NCBI GenBank assembly: GCA_035578905.1
Contig: JAQJVL010000531.1
Coordinates: 439,001 to 503,000, forward strand
Direction: 5' to 3'
DNA length: 64,000 bases
DNA from: Stictocephala bisonia
Taxonomy: Eukaryota > Arthropoda > Insecta > Hemiptera > Membracidae
In this document: positions 36,308-47,920 of the stretch, piece after piece
Numbering within the stretch: position 1 is the first letter of the stretch
Layout: each line of letters opens with the position of its first letter
Made by a program: the position numbers and the translations under genes
Notes under the pieces: model-generated
The model's database searches: none
What the model saw: the letters and a program-made list of their open reading frames with translations, nothing else
What the model was told of the DNA's origin: nothing

Positions 36308-36489
36308 AATAAATGTATATATTAGTAATTATGGCTAAATGCATATTATAAAACCACAAAACACATCATTTATCTTAGGAATGGTGATTTTTAATCATTA
36401 TAATGAATTATGTGTTGGTGGTTTTGGCTGTAAATTTGTAGGAATCCAGAACTAGTCTAAGGCCATTGAACTGAATATCAATTAATAAA
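36308..36489 (+). terminator. Candidate polyadenylation signals
   Basis: AATAAA occurs at 36308-36313 and again at 36484-36489, 315 and 491 bp after the stop codon of the protease homologue. Either could define the 3' end of its transcript. Confidence 0.4.
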
Positions 36490-38120
36490 ATATATACCAG
36501 TATTGAGATATCTTTGATATTATTTATTTTATGTTTTTCATAATAGAAAATTTTCATAGTTTGTTTTCGGCTACAGTCTCATCCTATTTTGTGCATGCGT
36601 TTGTATAGCGCCGCACTAGCTTTTTACAAAATTTAGTTATAACATTTTTTCATTACTTCTTATTAACGTAGTAATACTGAGCCACTTGCGGTGTTCAAAC
36701 GGACAAGTAATTGAAGGCACTGAACTTCGGCCAGGTACAATGCCAAGGATTGACATTTTGAATCCCACAGCAACATATTTTTTCCGTGCAACTTAATAGT
36801 GGCACCAGTCTGTGGCATAGGGGTATAAAACCCACCTTACTAGTAAATAAACGGGGTCCAGCATGGGGGTACGTAGTTTATGTATCAGTTTTTCTATTAT
36901 ATTTTGTATGAAATAACACCCTTTTCACAAGTGTTTACTGCTATTAAGAAGAGCTGACACATTTTTCTAATTTTTCAAACTGACTTTTTAAATTTATTTG
37001 GATTTTACATAAGTGTACAGGATATTAAAGGAATATACAGTAAATAACTCACCATATAAAAACGATCATTTAAATACTAGATATATACAAATATAATGTT
37101 AAACATTAGATAGTTATAAAAATAAAATTAGGACATTCAAAAATAATTTGCCACCCTGAAGGGTTACTGTGAATACAACAAATATCTAGCCTTAATTTAT
37201 TATATATTTTAACTAGTCTAAGAAATGTCACTTTAAGACACGGTAAAAATAATAATCAAATATACTTATTAGAGTTTTTATGACATAAGTTACTGATGAG
37301 TTAGTTTATGATTTAGTTTCAATAGTTAATAGTTAAAATGTTAACAAAAAGTGTGTTACGAACAAACACAATAGATTTAGGTTTGGGTGCAGCGAATTAT
37401 TTGTTTTGTCAGAGACTTCAATGATATTCTGCACCGAAAGCATGGGTCTGTGCCAAGCAAATACATATTCATTTGTCTGAAGTGGATATTACTTGTTTTT
37501 TATGCATTTTTAAAATAGATGATGTTGGTTTTTTAGCTATTTAATACTATTGCATTATCAATAAATCAAGAACTCATTTATTATCCCTATTACAGTTTTA
37601 TAACTTTTCCAAGTGCATACTTGTTACCAGCACACTTGTTTTATCACTATAAACAAAAGTGTTTGTTGACCAGTAAAGTAATTGTTTATGGGCTCAAATA
37701 ATCTTTTTATTTTCTAAATAATAGCCATCTTTTGTTTTCCATTTTCATGGTAACTTTCTATAAGGTTCAGAATTGTTCCTCGGATACACAAATATCTCAA
37801 TTGCAAATTAGTTTTGATTGTATTCAACACCATCTAAAGCCTTGTAAGGTTACAAAAAACACCAGCAGTGTTCTGTGATCAATTAAAAGCTTCAGCAACT
37901 TGGTTTATGATATTTTTCATGCCAATGTAGGATTTTTATAACAAATTATTGTAATGGTAAAATTTTGTTGTAGTCTCTGAATAATCAGCTAAGCTATTAT
38001 ATTGTTTTTTCTAAAATCATGAACAATTACTTAGTATTGGTACAGGTTGATAATTATTTTTTTTACCATTATTTATTTTTAATTGCCTTGACCTTGACCT
38101 TGGCTTGTTCTGATATGTAC
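36490..38120. other. Intergenic AT-rich DNA
   Basis: No coding sequence, RNA gene or named repeat recognised. Confidence 0.4.
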
Positions 38121-38123
38121 CCA

Positions 38124-38488
38124 AAAGCCCTAAACACACAGTCAGTTAGAACTGACAGTTCAATCTGAGCGCATGCTATTGCATACACAAGGTCAGTTCG
38201 GACTATGTGTATGGAGCTTAACTGACGTCCAGCCAAACTGAAAGACCACACATACGTTCAGTTTGCCGTCAATACGAACTTTCAGTTAGATCTGAAGGAC
38301 TGTACACATGGTCCATTCGGCCTGCTGTCAGTTCTAACTGTACGTTATAATTTATGAATTTTCTTCAGTCCATCAGTTGCCAAGTTCAGGCCGAACTGAA
38401 AGGATTTTTCACACACACGTTCAGTTCGGACTGTCAGTTCCGATCAGTAAGAACTGACAGTCCGAACTGAACATTTGTATGGGGCTTT
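38124..38488. mobile_element. MITE rich in CAGTT/AACTG motifs
   Basis: The ends are AAAGCCCTAAACACACAGTC on the left and, on the right, the complement of AAAGCCCCATACAAATGTTC. The interior carries many copies of CAGTTCGGACTG-like motifs in both directions, and a perfect hairpin near 38434-38470 (GGACTGTCAGTTC...GAACTGACAGTCC). There is no reading frame. The target duplication is unclear. Confidence 0.55.
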
Positions 38489-39474
38489 AGAAAACATTCA
38501 TTAATAGTACCAAGAGCAATAATATACTGAACGTTTCTTTTAGGAATTTCATCCCAACCAAGATCAGGAGAAATCCTTAGGCCGATCATAATTATTATGT
38601 GTATTTCTTAAATTGATACTATATCAAACTGAGATTCATTAGATCATTAGTTGATATTCTGCCATTAATACTTTTTCAATTTTCAGACATTTTACTATTG
38701 TTAAACAAATTACAAATCATGTTAAATATACTTTGTATGGATCTTTCATTAAATTAATTGTTTTCGTTGTTGTTAAGTGAACTTTATTATCTACAGTTCA
38801 GCCGTATCTAATCTTTTACAATTGACCTCTCTAATTTTATATTTTACATTGATATGAAATGAATGTTTGGTCTTGTTTTGCATTCCATATTTTTTTAATA
38901 ATTTTTATAGTTAATTTTTTTTTCTTTATTTTCACTTATAATGTCTAGCTTTACTAAAAATGTTTTTTTCTGTTGAGCTAAATATCTGAATTAATTAGTG
39001 ATTCAGTAAGTTTTCTTTCTTTTAAAAATTATAATCGAAATATTTTATTCCTGGTAGTCAATTTCTCCTCCAACAATGCTTTAAGTATTTTTAACAATTT
39101 TCACAGTAATTTGTATTAAACTGAGAAAAAAACCAAACCCCTTTGTTGATAGCATAGAGATTATTAGAGAATTATGTACGATCTTATAAAACAGTGTTTT
39201 TGTCTTAATGAGGCTTCATCTAACTTCATATATTTGTGACAAAAGTATTTATACAGGGACATGTTTTGCTTATCCCTATTGCCTCAAAGCAATATTTGTT
39301 AAATCCATGTTTTGGGAATAATTTGATTTCAGTTTGCATTTGTGTTCTTTGTAACCTAAGAAACTAAAAATTAAGCTATTGAATCTTTATTATTCTTATT
39401 TTTTGTCATTTAATAATTTCAAAACTTGTCAAACATCTTTAAAATAACATTGACACTTTATTTCATTGATTTGT

Positions 39475-39564
39475 AAATAATACTTGAAGATTTCCAATGC
39501 TTGAAGTGTTTAGGAAAATCTCCACCCTCTCTGCTGAAGCATTGGAAATCTCAAAATATTATCT
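39475..39564. other. Hairpin with 28-bp near-perfect stem
   Basis: The 5' arm 39475-39502 and 3' arm 39537-39564 match at 24 of 28 positions without gaps, including a continuous 15-bp core (AGATTTCCAATGCTT and its complement). The loop is 34 nt. The size and shape would suit a pre-miRNA, but a small palindromic element is equally possible. No conserved miRNA seed is recognised. Confidence 0.35.
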
Positions 39565-39809
39565 ACATATTATGAACAGTCCAATGTTAACAAATAACTT
39601 TCAAACAACAGCTATTTCCCTGCATTGATATATATAAGAAGCAAATATTAAATTTAACTGGCAAATATTAAATTTTAAAGGCTGCTTTACACGATCAGAC
39701 CTATCTGTGCATACCAAATCCTGAACAGACATCTGCGCAACTTGACTACACAATCACCTGACCATTTACACGCACAGACATTGTTGAGCTGGTGTTTTCA
39801 AAGTATGAA

Positions 39810-40235
39810 AAATGGCAAAGCTAAGTAAATTCTTTAGGAAGAGTATTTTGTTAAGTAGTATCTAATCATTTGAACTAACGAAAGTGAAGAAAAGAAGACG
39901 CAGTAGGTGGGTGAAAGATTGGCTGTTAAAACGAAGCCAATTATCTCATTTAAGCTATTGTAAGAATTGAAGTTTGAAAAATCTGATTGGTTCAACTATT
40001 TAAGATGGATAAAAATACTTATTTAATATTTCTGAAAGTAGTAAGTCATTTAATTGTAAGAGAAAATACTGTAATGAAGAAATCAATAAGTGTACATGAG
40101 AGGTTAATAGCAATATTAAGATTTTTAGCAACTGGCATGAGCTTCGAAGATCATTAGATTTATGTGATTGTTTCACCTTCATCTTTAAGCATATTCATCC
40201 CAGAAACATGCAGAGCTATCTATAAGTACTGAGAA
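39810..40235 (+). pseudogene. PIF/Harbinger transposase, N-terminal fragment
   Basis: Starts near ATGGCAAAGC (39812) with KKRRRSRWVKDWLLKRSQ, then ELKFEKSDWFNYLR, MDKNTYLIFLKVV, HERLIAILRFLATGMSFED and IFIPETCRAIYKY. This order is the helical N-terminal region of HARBI1-type transposases that precedes the DDE core. It has a stop in the first 60 codons, a frameshift near 40002 and a stop after SFEDH. The sequence ends abruptly where the 3' end of the LINE begins at about 40238. The DDE core with the first catalytic Asp is not found anywhere in the window. Confidence 0.75.
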
Positions 40236-40411
40236 TGGATCAAATCAAAATATCTTTATTCGTATTTGTACATTCCATACATTGAATAGTGTCATACATA
40301 TAAGTGCTGTACATTAGTACATTGAAAATCATAAATAAAACATTGATTGACTTAACTAATAATCTTAACTTAATTAATTAATGAAATATAGTTCCCTTTC
40401 TTTAAATCATA

Positions 40412-43400
40412 CATACATACATATCCGGAAACCCGCTCCAGTTCACTCCTGGGTTCGGGCGTTCACCAAGCCTCTCCATTCCTGTTTGTTATTCCACATC
40501 TCTCTTCTCATCACCTCCCCCCACACAACCCCCCTCTTCTCCACATCGACTTTCACGCCATCCAACCATCTTCCCCTAGGTCTTCCTCTGGGTCTTCTGC
40601 CCACCACTTCCATCTCCTCCATTCTTCTAGGTATTCTTTCTTGTCTCATCCTCTTCACATGCCCGTACCATCTTAACCGTGACCTCTCCACCCCCATTCT
40701 CAAACTCTCTTCAGTTAAACCTCTTCTTATCTCGTCATTCTGGATCCTATCTCTTCGTGTTTTGCCTTTGATGGCTCTTAGAAATCTCATCTCCCCCGCT
40801 TGTATCCTACTCCACTCCCTTTCCGATAATCTCCACGTCTCAGCTCCATACGTCACCATGGGTTTATAATAAGTTTTAAACATTGCTACCTTGGCCCTTT
40901 GTGGTACACTTCCATCCCATACCAGGTGTTTCACGCTTCCAAAAAACCTACCACCCACTTCCAATCTGTTACTTATTTCTTGCTCCATTTTCCCATTGCT
41001 CGATAACACTGTTCCCAAATACTTAAACTCCTCCACCTTCTTCAAGCTCTCCCCATTCAACTCCACGATCCCTCCCAGGTCCGTATCTCTACCCACCACC
41101 ATCACCTCACTCTTCTCCATGCTCACCTTCAGACCTCTCTCCATCATCTTTACACTCCACTTATTCAATACCTCCTGCACTTCTTCTATACTTTCCCCCC
41201 ACAACATAATGTCGTCCGCAAACAACATCGCATTCACCCCTCCTCCTACATCCTCCTTAATTTCCCTCAGCATCACCTCCATTATTACATTGAACAAAAC
41301 TGGTGATAAAACACTCCCTTGCTTCAGCCCCTTTTTTACTTCAAACCACTCAGTATTCCCCATACTAGTTCTAACCCTACATCTATGTGTCCTATATAAC
41401 TCCTTCATCCATCCAATCATTCTTTCATCTATTCCTATCCTCCTCAAGCTCTCCCATATACTACTTCTGTTAACAGTATCATATGCTTTTTCCATATCTA
41501 TGAACACCATGAACAACTTCTTGTCATATTCCCAATACTTCTCGATCATTTGCCGCACTGCAAAAATCAGATCTATGGTGCTTCTTCCTTTCCTGAACCC
41601 ATGTTGTTCCTCACCCATCTGTTCCTCCACTGTTCCTTCTATCCTGTTTAACAATATTCTCTCAAACACCTTGGTCACCTGGCTCGTCAAAGTTATTCCT
41701 CTATAGTTTTTACACTCTCTTCTGCTCCCCTTCTTGTGCAGTGTTATAATTTCTCCCTTTCCCCAATCGTCCGGTACTCTTCTACTCCTCCATACACATC
41801 CAAACACCCTCTGCAGCCAATGTATTCCTATAGGACCCAATGTTTTGATCATGTCTATTGATATCTCATCCGGTCCTGCAGATTTCCCATTTTTCACTCT
41901 TTTCAAAGCATCCTCTGTCTCCTTCCAACTTATACCTTCCAAACCCTCCAGATAATAATCGTTGTCTTCTTCCTCCCCATCAATATACCCTTCATTCAGT
42001 AGTTTTTGAAAATAATTTTTCCACACTCCTTTGATTTCTTCACCCCCCACCAGCTCTCCGTCTTCTCTTTTCATCGTCAGGGCACTCTCTGTTTTCCTTT
42101 TCTTGTTTTTCATCATGCTGTAAAATAGCTTTTTGTTTCCTTCCATATCCCTCTCCAACTTATCTGTGAATGACTCCCAAGCTCTCTCCTTCGCTTCTCT
42201 TACTATCTTTCCACTTTCCCTCTTTTTCCTTATGTAGTCCTCTCTATCTGCCTGGGATCTTGACTTCCACCATTTCCTCCAAGCTCTATTCTTTTCCTTC
42301 ACCCCCCGTCTTGTCTCCTCATTCCACCAACACGTTTGCTTATCTCTCTTCCTTCCCGATGTTCTTCCACATACCCTTTCCGCTGCGCTTACCAGTGACT
42401 CTTTGAAGAGCTTCCATTCACTTTCCACATCACCTACTTCCGTCCTTGGTAAGTGTTGTTTCACTATCCTCTTGAATTCTTCTCTTTTTTCCTCCTCCAG
42501 TAATTTCCAGCATTTTATTCTTCTTATAGGTTTGCTTGTCGCAACTTCTTTCATTTTAATCCGAAACACCCCGACCAGCAGCCTGTGGTCCCCACCCATA
42601 CTCACGCTGGGTATCACCTTCACATCCAGGATTTTCCCCCCCCATTCCCTGTCCATTATGATGTAGTCGATGACACTCTTTTGTACCCCATCCCAGCTGT
42701 ATCTCGTCACCATATGACTCTCTCTCTTTCGGAATTTCCCGTTTCCAATCGTCAACGCATTCCTTTGACACATATCCAGCAATCTCCTCCCTTCCACATT
42801 CCTATTCCCATATCCAAAACTCCCCATCACCTCCTCATATCCCTTCCTATCAACACCAATTTGGGCGTTTAGATCACCCATTAGTAAGTTCACATTTCCT
42901 ATTTGGTCTTCCATTTGTTCTTCAAACACTTCCTTTTCCTGCTCTGTGCATCCTGTCTGCGGTGCATAAACTTGCATTAATCTTATTTCCCTGTTTCCTT
43001 CTCTTATTCTTATTATTATCAACCTATCCGATATATATTCAACTCCTTCCACCTTTTCCTTCATCCTCTTATTAACCATAATAGCAACTCCATTCCTTCT
43101 GTTCCTGCCTCCACTCCAATACAACATCCCTCCCCCTCTTATCTCCTTTTCTCCTTGTCCATTCCATTTCGTCTCACTTAAGCCCAACAAATCCAGCCTC
43201 CTCTCATTCATCACATCTATTAGTTCTTCCACCTTGCCTGTTAATGTCAATATGTTCAATGTACCAATTCTCATCCTGTTTCGTTTCCGGTCCGTATCCT
43301 TTAATCCATCCTTCCGAGGCTTAGTTCCATTGTTGAAAGCAGTTTTAGACTTCACCACCGGCTTGCTGGGCCTGACGTGGTTGTTTCACCAGAGCCCCGT

Positions 43401-43559
43401 TAGCCGTCACTGTTTCAGGGTTCTTATCAGACCGGACCAGCTACCTTGGAGGTGCCAGGGACAAGTCCCCGCTGGTATACGCTCTTGATAAGCTATCCCC
43501 TACTTTAGTGCCGTTGCCCGCCTCCCACGACGTGGACGGGGGGTTGGACTTTGGGAGGC
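40412..43559 (-). mobile_element. Full-length RTE-clade retrotransposon with 13-bp target duplication
   Basis: Flanked by TCTTTAAATCATA at 40399-40411 and 43560-43572, a perfect 13-bp duplication. The element is 3,148 bp: about 200 bp of GC-rich 5' untranslated sequence (43359-43559), one intact ORF, about 30 bp, and a 3' tail of (ATGT)n (minus strand). A short microsatellite tail instead of poly-A is typical for RTE. It sits in the 3' region of the larger LINE. Confidence 0.93.
40443..43358 (-). CDS. RTE retrotransposon endonuclease-reverse transcriptase, intact
   Basis: A single uninterrupted ORF of 971 residues, the full length expected for an RTE polyprotein. The apurinic-type endonuclease occupies about residues 28-275, with LNILTL, LSETKWNG, LMGDLNAQIG and MGGDHRLLVG supplying the Asn, Glu, Asp/Asn and Asp/His active-site positions. 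Reverse transcriptase spans roughly residues 490-760: KSAGPDEIS, NYRGITL, HGFRKGRST, VFIDMEKAYDTV, KGLKQGSVLSP and FADDIMLW with the catalytic Asp pair. The C-terminus has the RTE hallmark LRWYGHVKRM followed by an Arg/Gly-rich RPRGRPRGRWLD. The protein nicks the target and primes reverse transcription of its own RNA. With intact motifs and perfect flanking duplications, this looks like a young and possibly active copy. The composition is far richer in GC than the surroundings. Confidence 0.95.
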   Translation of the reverse strand: MVKSKTAFNNGTKPRKDGLKDTDRKRNRMRIGTLNILTLTGKVEELIDVMNERRLDLLGLSETKWNGQGEKEIRGGGMLYWSGGRNRRNGVAIMVNKRMKEKVEGVEYISDRLIIIRIREGNREIRLMQVYAPQTGCTEQEKEVFEEQMEDQIGNVNLLMGDLNAQIGVDRKGYEEVMGSFGYGNRNVEGRRLLDMCQRNALTIGNGKFRKRESHMVTRYSWDGVQKSVIDYIIMDREWGGKILDVKVIPSVSMGGDHRLLVGVFRIKMKEVATSKPIRRIKCWKLLEEEKREEFKRIVKQHLPRTEVGDVESEWKLFKESLVSAAERVCGRTSGRKRDKQTCWWNEETRRGVKEKNRAWRKWWKSRSQADREDYIRKKRESGKIVREAKERAWESFTDKLERDMEGNKKLFYSMMKNKKRKTESALTMKREDGELVGGEEIKGVWKNYFQKLLNEGYIDGEEEDNDYYLEGLEGISWKETEDALKRVKNGKSAGPDEISIDMIKTLGPIGIHWLQRVFGCVWRSRRVPDDWGKGEIITLHKKGSRRECKNYRGITLTSQVTKVFERILLNRIEGTVEEQMGEEQHGFRKGRSTIDLIFAVRQMIEKYWEYDKKLFMVFIDMEKAYDTVNRSSIWESLRRIGIDERMIGWMKELYRTHRCRVRTSMGNTEWFEVKKGLKQGSVLSPVLFNVIMEVMLREIKEDVGGGVNAMLFADDIMLWGESIEEVQEVLNKWSVKMMERGLKVSMEKSEVMVVGRDTDLGGIVELNGESLKKVEEFKYLGTVLSSNGKMEQEISNRLEVGGRFFGSVKHLVWDGSVPQRAKVAMFKTYYKPMVTYGAETWRLSEREWSRIQAGEMRFLRAIKGKTRRDRIQNDEIRRGLTEESLRMGVERSRLRWYGHVKRMRQERIPRRMEEMEVVGRRPRGRPRGRWLDGVKVDVEKRGVVWGEVMRREMWNNKQEWRGLVNARTQE

Positions 43560-43736
43560 TCTTTAAATCATAAAATTCCTTAAATGAGTAAAATGCATTA
43601 TCACATAAATAGTTTTTTAATTGTGTTTTAAATTTTTTCTCATCATTTACATCTCTAATGTGTTTGGGAAGGTACTTAAGTAGCTTTATGCCTGAACAGG
43701 ATGTCTTTTTATTGAAGTATTCCAGGTTATAGTGAG

Positions 43737-46700
43737 TTAATACAATTTCGTTCTTACTCCTTTTATTATATGAGTGAGTTTGACTATGTGTCCTAAAGCT
43801 ATTCCTATTTTTTTAACAAACATTATACATTCAAAAATATATAGACTATGCACAGTTAAAATATTCAATTCCCTAAAATACTGTCTCACAGAATCATCAA
43901 AGTTTAGATTAAACACTGTTCTAAGGGCTTTTTTTTGAAGAGTTAAAATTTTATTAAAATTAAGTTGTGAGGTACTTCCATATATACTGATACCATAGGC
44001 GATGTGGGATTGGACATGAGCGTAAAATATAATTTTCAGTACTGTTAAGCTGCAGATATAAGTCATTTGTTTTAATGCATATATCCCTGAATTTATTTTA
44101 TTAATTACATGGTTAACATGCAAATCCCAACTCAAATTTTCATCAAAGTATAAACTTAAAAATTTTGTGTTTTTAATTTGAGCAATACTTTCATTACCAA
44201 CAGATATGTATGGACGTACAGTATTTCGGTTCTGTTTTGTTTTAAATGAAATAAAACTTGTTTTTTCTACATTTAACATTAGTTGATTCTCTTTAAAAAA
44301 ATTATTTATATTATATAATTGAATTTGTGAGTTTAATTCAAGTTCCTTTTCGGATTTTGCTGATATTAAAAGGTTCGAGTCATCTGCATATAGGCAGATT
44401 TGACTATTTATATCCTTGTGTTTTGTAAGGACCTTTGGCATGCCAATCATGTAACACAAAAATAATAAAGGGCCCAAAATTGACCCTTGAGGAACTCCAT
44501 GCCTAATTGTTTGCGTTTTAGATTGAAATTTTAATAACCTATTTCTTGCAACATGTGAGATTTCCACGTATTGCTTTCTGCCTATGAGGTAGGATTCAAA
44601 CCAATTTAAATTAGTCCTATTAACTCCTAAATTTTGCAATTGTTCAATTAACCTATAATGTGAAATACTATAAAAAGCCTTAGATAAGTCCATAAATATT
44701 CCCACCGTGTCGTTTTTCCCATCAATTGAATCAATAATAAATTCAGTGAACTTAATTAGCGCTGTTGTTGTTGATTTATTTTTGCAGAATCCATGCTGCT
44801 CTTCATCTATTAGATCAAATTTTAATAAGTGTTCAACCAGTCTATTATGCATTGCTTTTTCAAAAATCTTTGACATTGATGGCAAGACAGATATTAGTCA
44901 ATAGTTCTGAATGTCTGTGGTTTCTCCCCTCTTATAAACTGGAATTATTTTAGAAACTTTAAGTTTTTGCGGAAATATAGCAGATACAAAAGAAGAATTG
45001 ACCAGATGTAGTACAGGCTTTATCAAAGGCAACTTTACAAGTTTAATAATCCTAGTTGGTATTTCATCGTACCCACTTGACCATTTATTTTTAAGAGAAT
45101 CAAAAATGTCCATAAGTTCTTTTTCTTCTACAGGATAACACTGAAATTTTTGGGGAAATAACAAATTTATATTTTGTTGGTGTTTTTGTGGCAATTGAAC
45201 ATCTTTCAACAATAATTCTTCTATAATGTTTACAAAGTAGGAATTAAATTTTTACTAAAAGTTTTTGGGTTATATATAGTTTTGTTCCCTATGCTTAAGA
45301 CTATGTTACAGTTATTCTTTTCTTTATACTTTTGAGTTTCACTACTAATAATAGTCCAGGTTGTTTTAGAAACATTCTCAGAGTTTGTTATTTTGGCATC
45401 AAAATACTTCTTTTTTGCGTTAACTAGTTTTATTTTATATTGCTTATTTTTTAGTTTAATATGGTTTTGGAGCTTGGGACTTTTATTTTTCCTTAACAAT
45501 TTTTTTAATTGAACTATGGAATTTTTTTCAACTTTTAATTCGTTTGTGATCCAAGACTTTTTGCTTTTACTTTTTTTTTTAATCTACTGGAAATGATAAG
45601 TCAAAATAATGTTTTAGGATATTGTAAAAGTCGTATTTCATATGGACAGGCGAATTATAAACTTCAAGCCAGTTTTCTTGTAGTGATTTAAAAATGTTAA
45701 AATGTAATGTAAAAATTAACACCACTGTACGTGTATGGGTGGGCGTAGTCTTTTGATGGCTATTCCAGCTACTTTAGGGAATTCTGTATGTGACTGCCAT
45801 CCCTCTTATCATACCAAGAAAAAAAACATTGTTGACCTTAATAGACATGAAAATTTGACTCTTGATGTAGTATTTATACTTATTAAGAACACACTGTTCT
45901 TGATAGATATGCCACTAACCTTATAGAAAAACAAAGGTTCACCCAAGACACATACATTGGTGAAGATCTTTCCCCTCTTCCGTACAAATACAACATATAC
46001 ACTAACACACTTAGAGTGATAATGAAAATAGTAGGTAAATTTTATTTTATTTTATTCATTGATTGAATAAAAAAAAAAAAATGTTTTATTGACTCGTTTA
46101 TTCATGTAGTAATCCTTGTTTTAACAATTCTCCTACCTGAGGTGGAAATTCTAATAACATCAAGTGATACTTTCAAATACCACAGTAAGTTTGATAAGTT
46201 TAATCCTTATGAATTCATTATAAACCTTTACTACTGAATTTATCATAATGACTAAATATAATAAAAAGTCTATAATTAGTAGGTATAGGATGTTAAATTA
46301 TGTTAATATTATACTAACTGTTACGTAATTATTAGATACAATGTTTTCAAGTACACTTTTTCAAGTAGTGATTTAAAAAAGTCATGTTTTCAGACGTAAA
46401 TGTCCTTCCTTTAAAAAACAAATTTTCATTTTTTGTCTGATAAAAATTTAGTACTTCCAATAGTTGTCCATCATGATCTGACAACATCGTAATGATTCCG
46501 GAAGTTTTAGTCAGATTAGCATTTATATTGGAGAATATATTGTCAATGCATGTTTCACAAGATTTTGTCACCCTAGTTGGAAACTTAACAAGATAATTCA
46601 CTCCATTTCTATGCAAAACATTTATTATTTCCTTTGAGCACTCTGGCTTTAAAAAGTTTATATTAAAATCTCCAACTATAATTAAATATTTTTCTTTGTT

Positions 46701-47130
46701 TAGTATTGTTACAATTGTATTATTGCAACAATACTAGAACTTTCAAGAAACTCCCTAGTTTTATATTCAGGTGTTCTATAAATTCCTGCTATTACAAAGG
46801 ACTTGTTATTAAGTTTAAATTTAGTGATACAACATTCAAACAATTTATCCTCTAAGTGCTGTTTAATAGATGGTAAAATTATATGTCTGCCCCTTATATT
46901 TTTTCTACTCAGTATTAACACTCCCCCGCCTGTAGTAGTTGTGCGTGTATATTGAGATAAAATGGTGTAGCTTTCCAGATTAAAACGCTCCAATTCAAAA
47001 CTCTTCATGTTGTGTTCAGTTAATACCACTACATCTGGAATCAGTTCCGTTAAGATAATTTCTAATGACTCTTTACGCGTTTGTAGGTTTTGTATGTTCT
47101 GGTGAAATATTTTAAAAGCAGTTTCCGAAT
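43737..47130 (-). pseudogene. ORF2 of the large LINE: endonuclease and reverse transcriptase
   Basis: The endonuclease runs from about 47110 (FHQNIQNLQTRKESLE, DVVVLTEHN, GGGVLILSR, IAGIYRTP, VGDFNINFL, TRVTKSCETCIDNIF, SDHDGQLLEV) to about 46380, with a frame change near 46710. After the 670-bp insertion a linker continues (LEVYNSPVHMKYDFYNIL to ISSETQKYKEKNN, 45690-45240). Reverse transcriptase follows: YPVEEKELMDIFDSLKNK, GYDEIPTRIIK, ... then a TGA stop at 44898-44900 exactly where the family's Tyr-Arg-Pro-Ile motif should continue, and HGFCKNKSTTTALI, GIFMDLSKAF, RHGVPQGSILGPLLF, LYADDSN. The tail ends at 43737. The copy is inactive but only lightly damaged. Confidence 0.85.
45695..46364. 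mobile_element. Unidentified 670-bp insertion with 15-bp target duplication
   Basis: GTAGTGATTTAAAAA occurs at 45680-45694 and 46365-46379, and the LINE's linker protein continues correctly when the interval is removed. The insert has no terminal inverted repeat or poly-A tail that I can see. It includes a short minisatellite-like patch (ACGTGTATGGGTGGGCGTAG, 45729-45748) and an A13 run near 46069-46081. A 15-bp duplication fits insertion by a LINE-type machinery, so it may be a truncated non-LTR element or a retroposed sequence. Confidence 0.7.
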
Positions 47131-47323
47131 TACCTATTAGATTTTTCCTTATTAGTGAGAAAATTATTGCTAAAGTTATTAGGTTGATCTTTACCTTTAG
47201 GTGAAACTACTAAATTAGTTTCTTGCTTTAAAAGTGTGCTAAAATTCATAGAACTAGATTTACTTGATTCTAAATTTACTGTTACATTTGGCACTAACTT
47301 AATATTAGACTTGTCAATCTTAT

Positions 47324-47765
47324 TTATAAAAAAGAATTAGCGTCTTTAGTTATCACTGAAATATCCAAAGTCTTGTCAAAATTTTGTATATCCATGAAAC
47401 TGCCTCTAGCAACAGCACTCTTATGAATTTTGTCCACGGCTGTGGTCAGTGGTGGAAAGTTCTCCATAGATGTTAGTAGCACCTCCACATTGCCAGGAAC
47501 TACTCCCTCAACATCAATATCTGAATCAGTTGCTTGTCTGGCAGACTGTAGATACTCATCTGCTTGGCGCTCTAAAGACACTACTTGATGATTAACTTTT
47601 GATGATTTTATATTTCCAGTCTCCTCCACATTGCCAGGAACTACTCCCTCAACATCAATACCTGAATCAGTTGCTTGTCTGGCAGACTGTAGATACTCAT
47701 CTGCTTGGCGCTCTAAAGACACTACTTGATGATTAACTTTTGATGATTTTATATTTCCAGTCTAT
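47324..47765 (-). repeat. 141-bp in-frame tandem duplication between ORF1 and ORF2 of the LINE
   Basis: Two full 141-bp units and part of a third. They encode a 47-residue repeat (SLERQADEYLQSARQATDS, DVEGVVPGNVEE, GNIKSSKVNHQV). The two units differ at very few bases, so the duplication is recent relative to the element. The region is a low-complexity linker with no recognised fold. Confidence 0.85.
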
Positions 47766-47920
47766 GAATTATAGTGCTCTATATTCTCTTCACAAACTCA
47801 TCAAGTGATAGCCCATTCATGAGAGTTCTTTTTGACTTTTCATTAACAACAACAATACTAATGTTTGCTCCTGTATTTGATTGAAACTTCAACAATTTCC
47901 TGGTAAAATGTTCTACTTTA

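Noticed and set aside
40381..43488. Plus-strand open frames across the RTE element, up to 271 residues
   Set aside because: They are antisense shadows of the intact 971-residue minus-strand ORF, caused by its composition.
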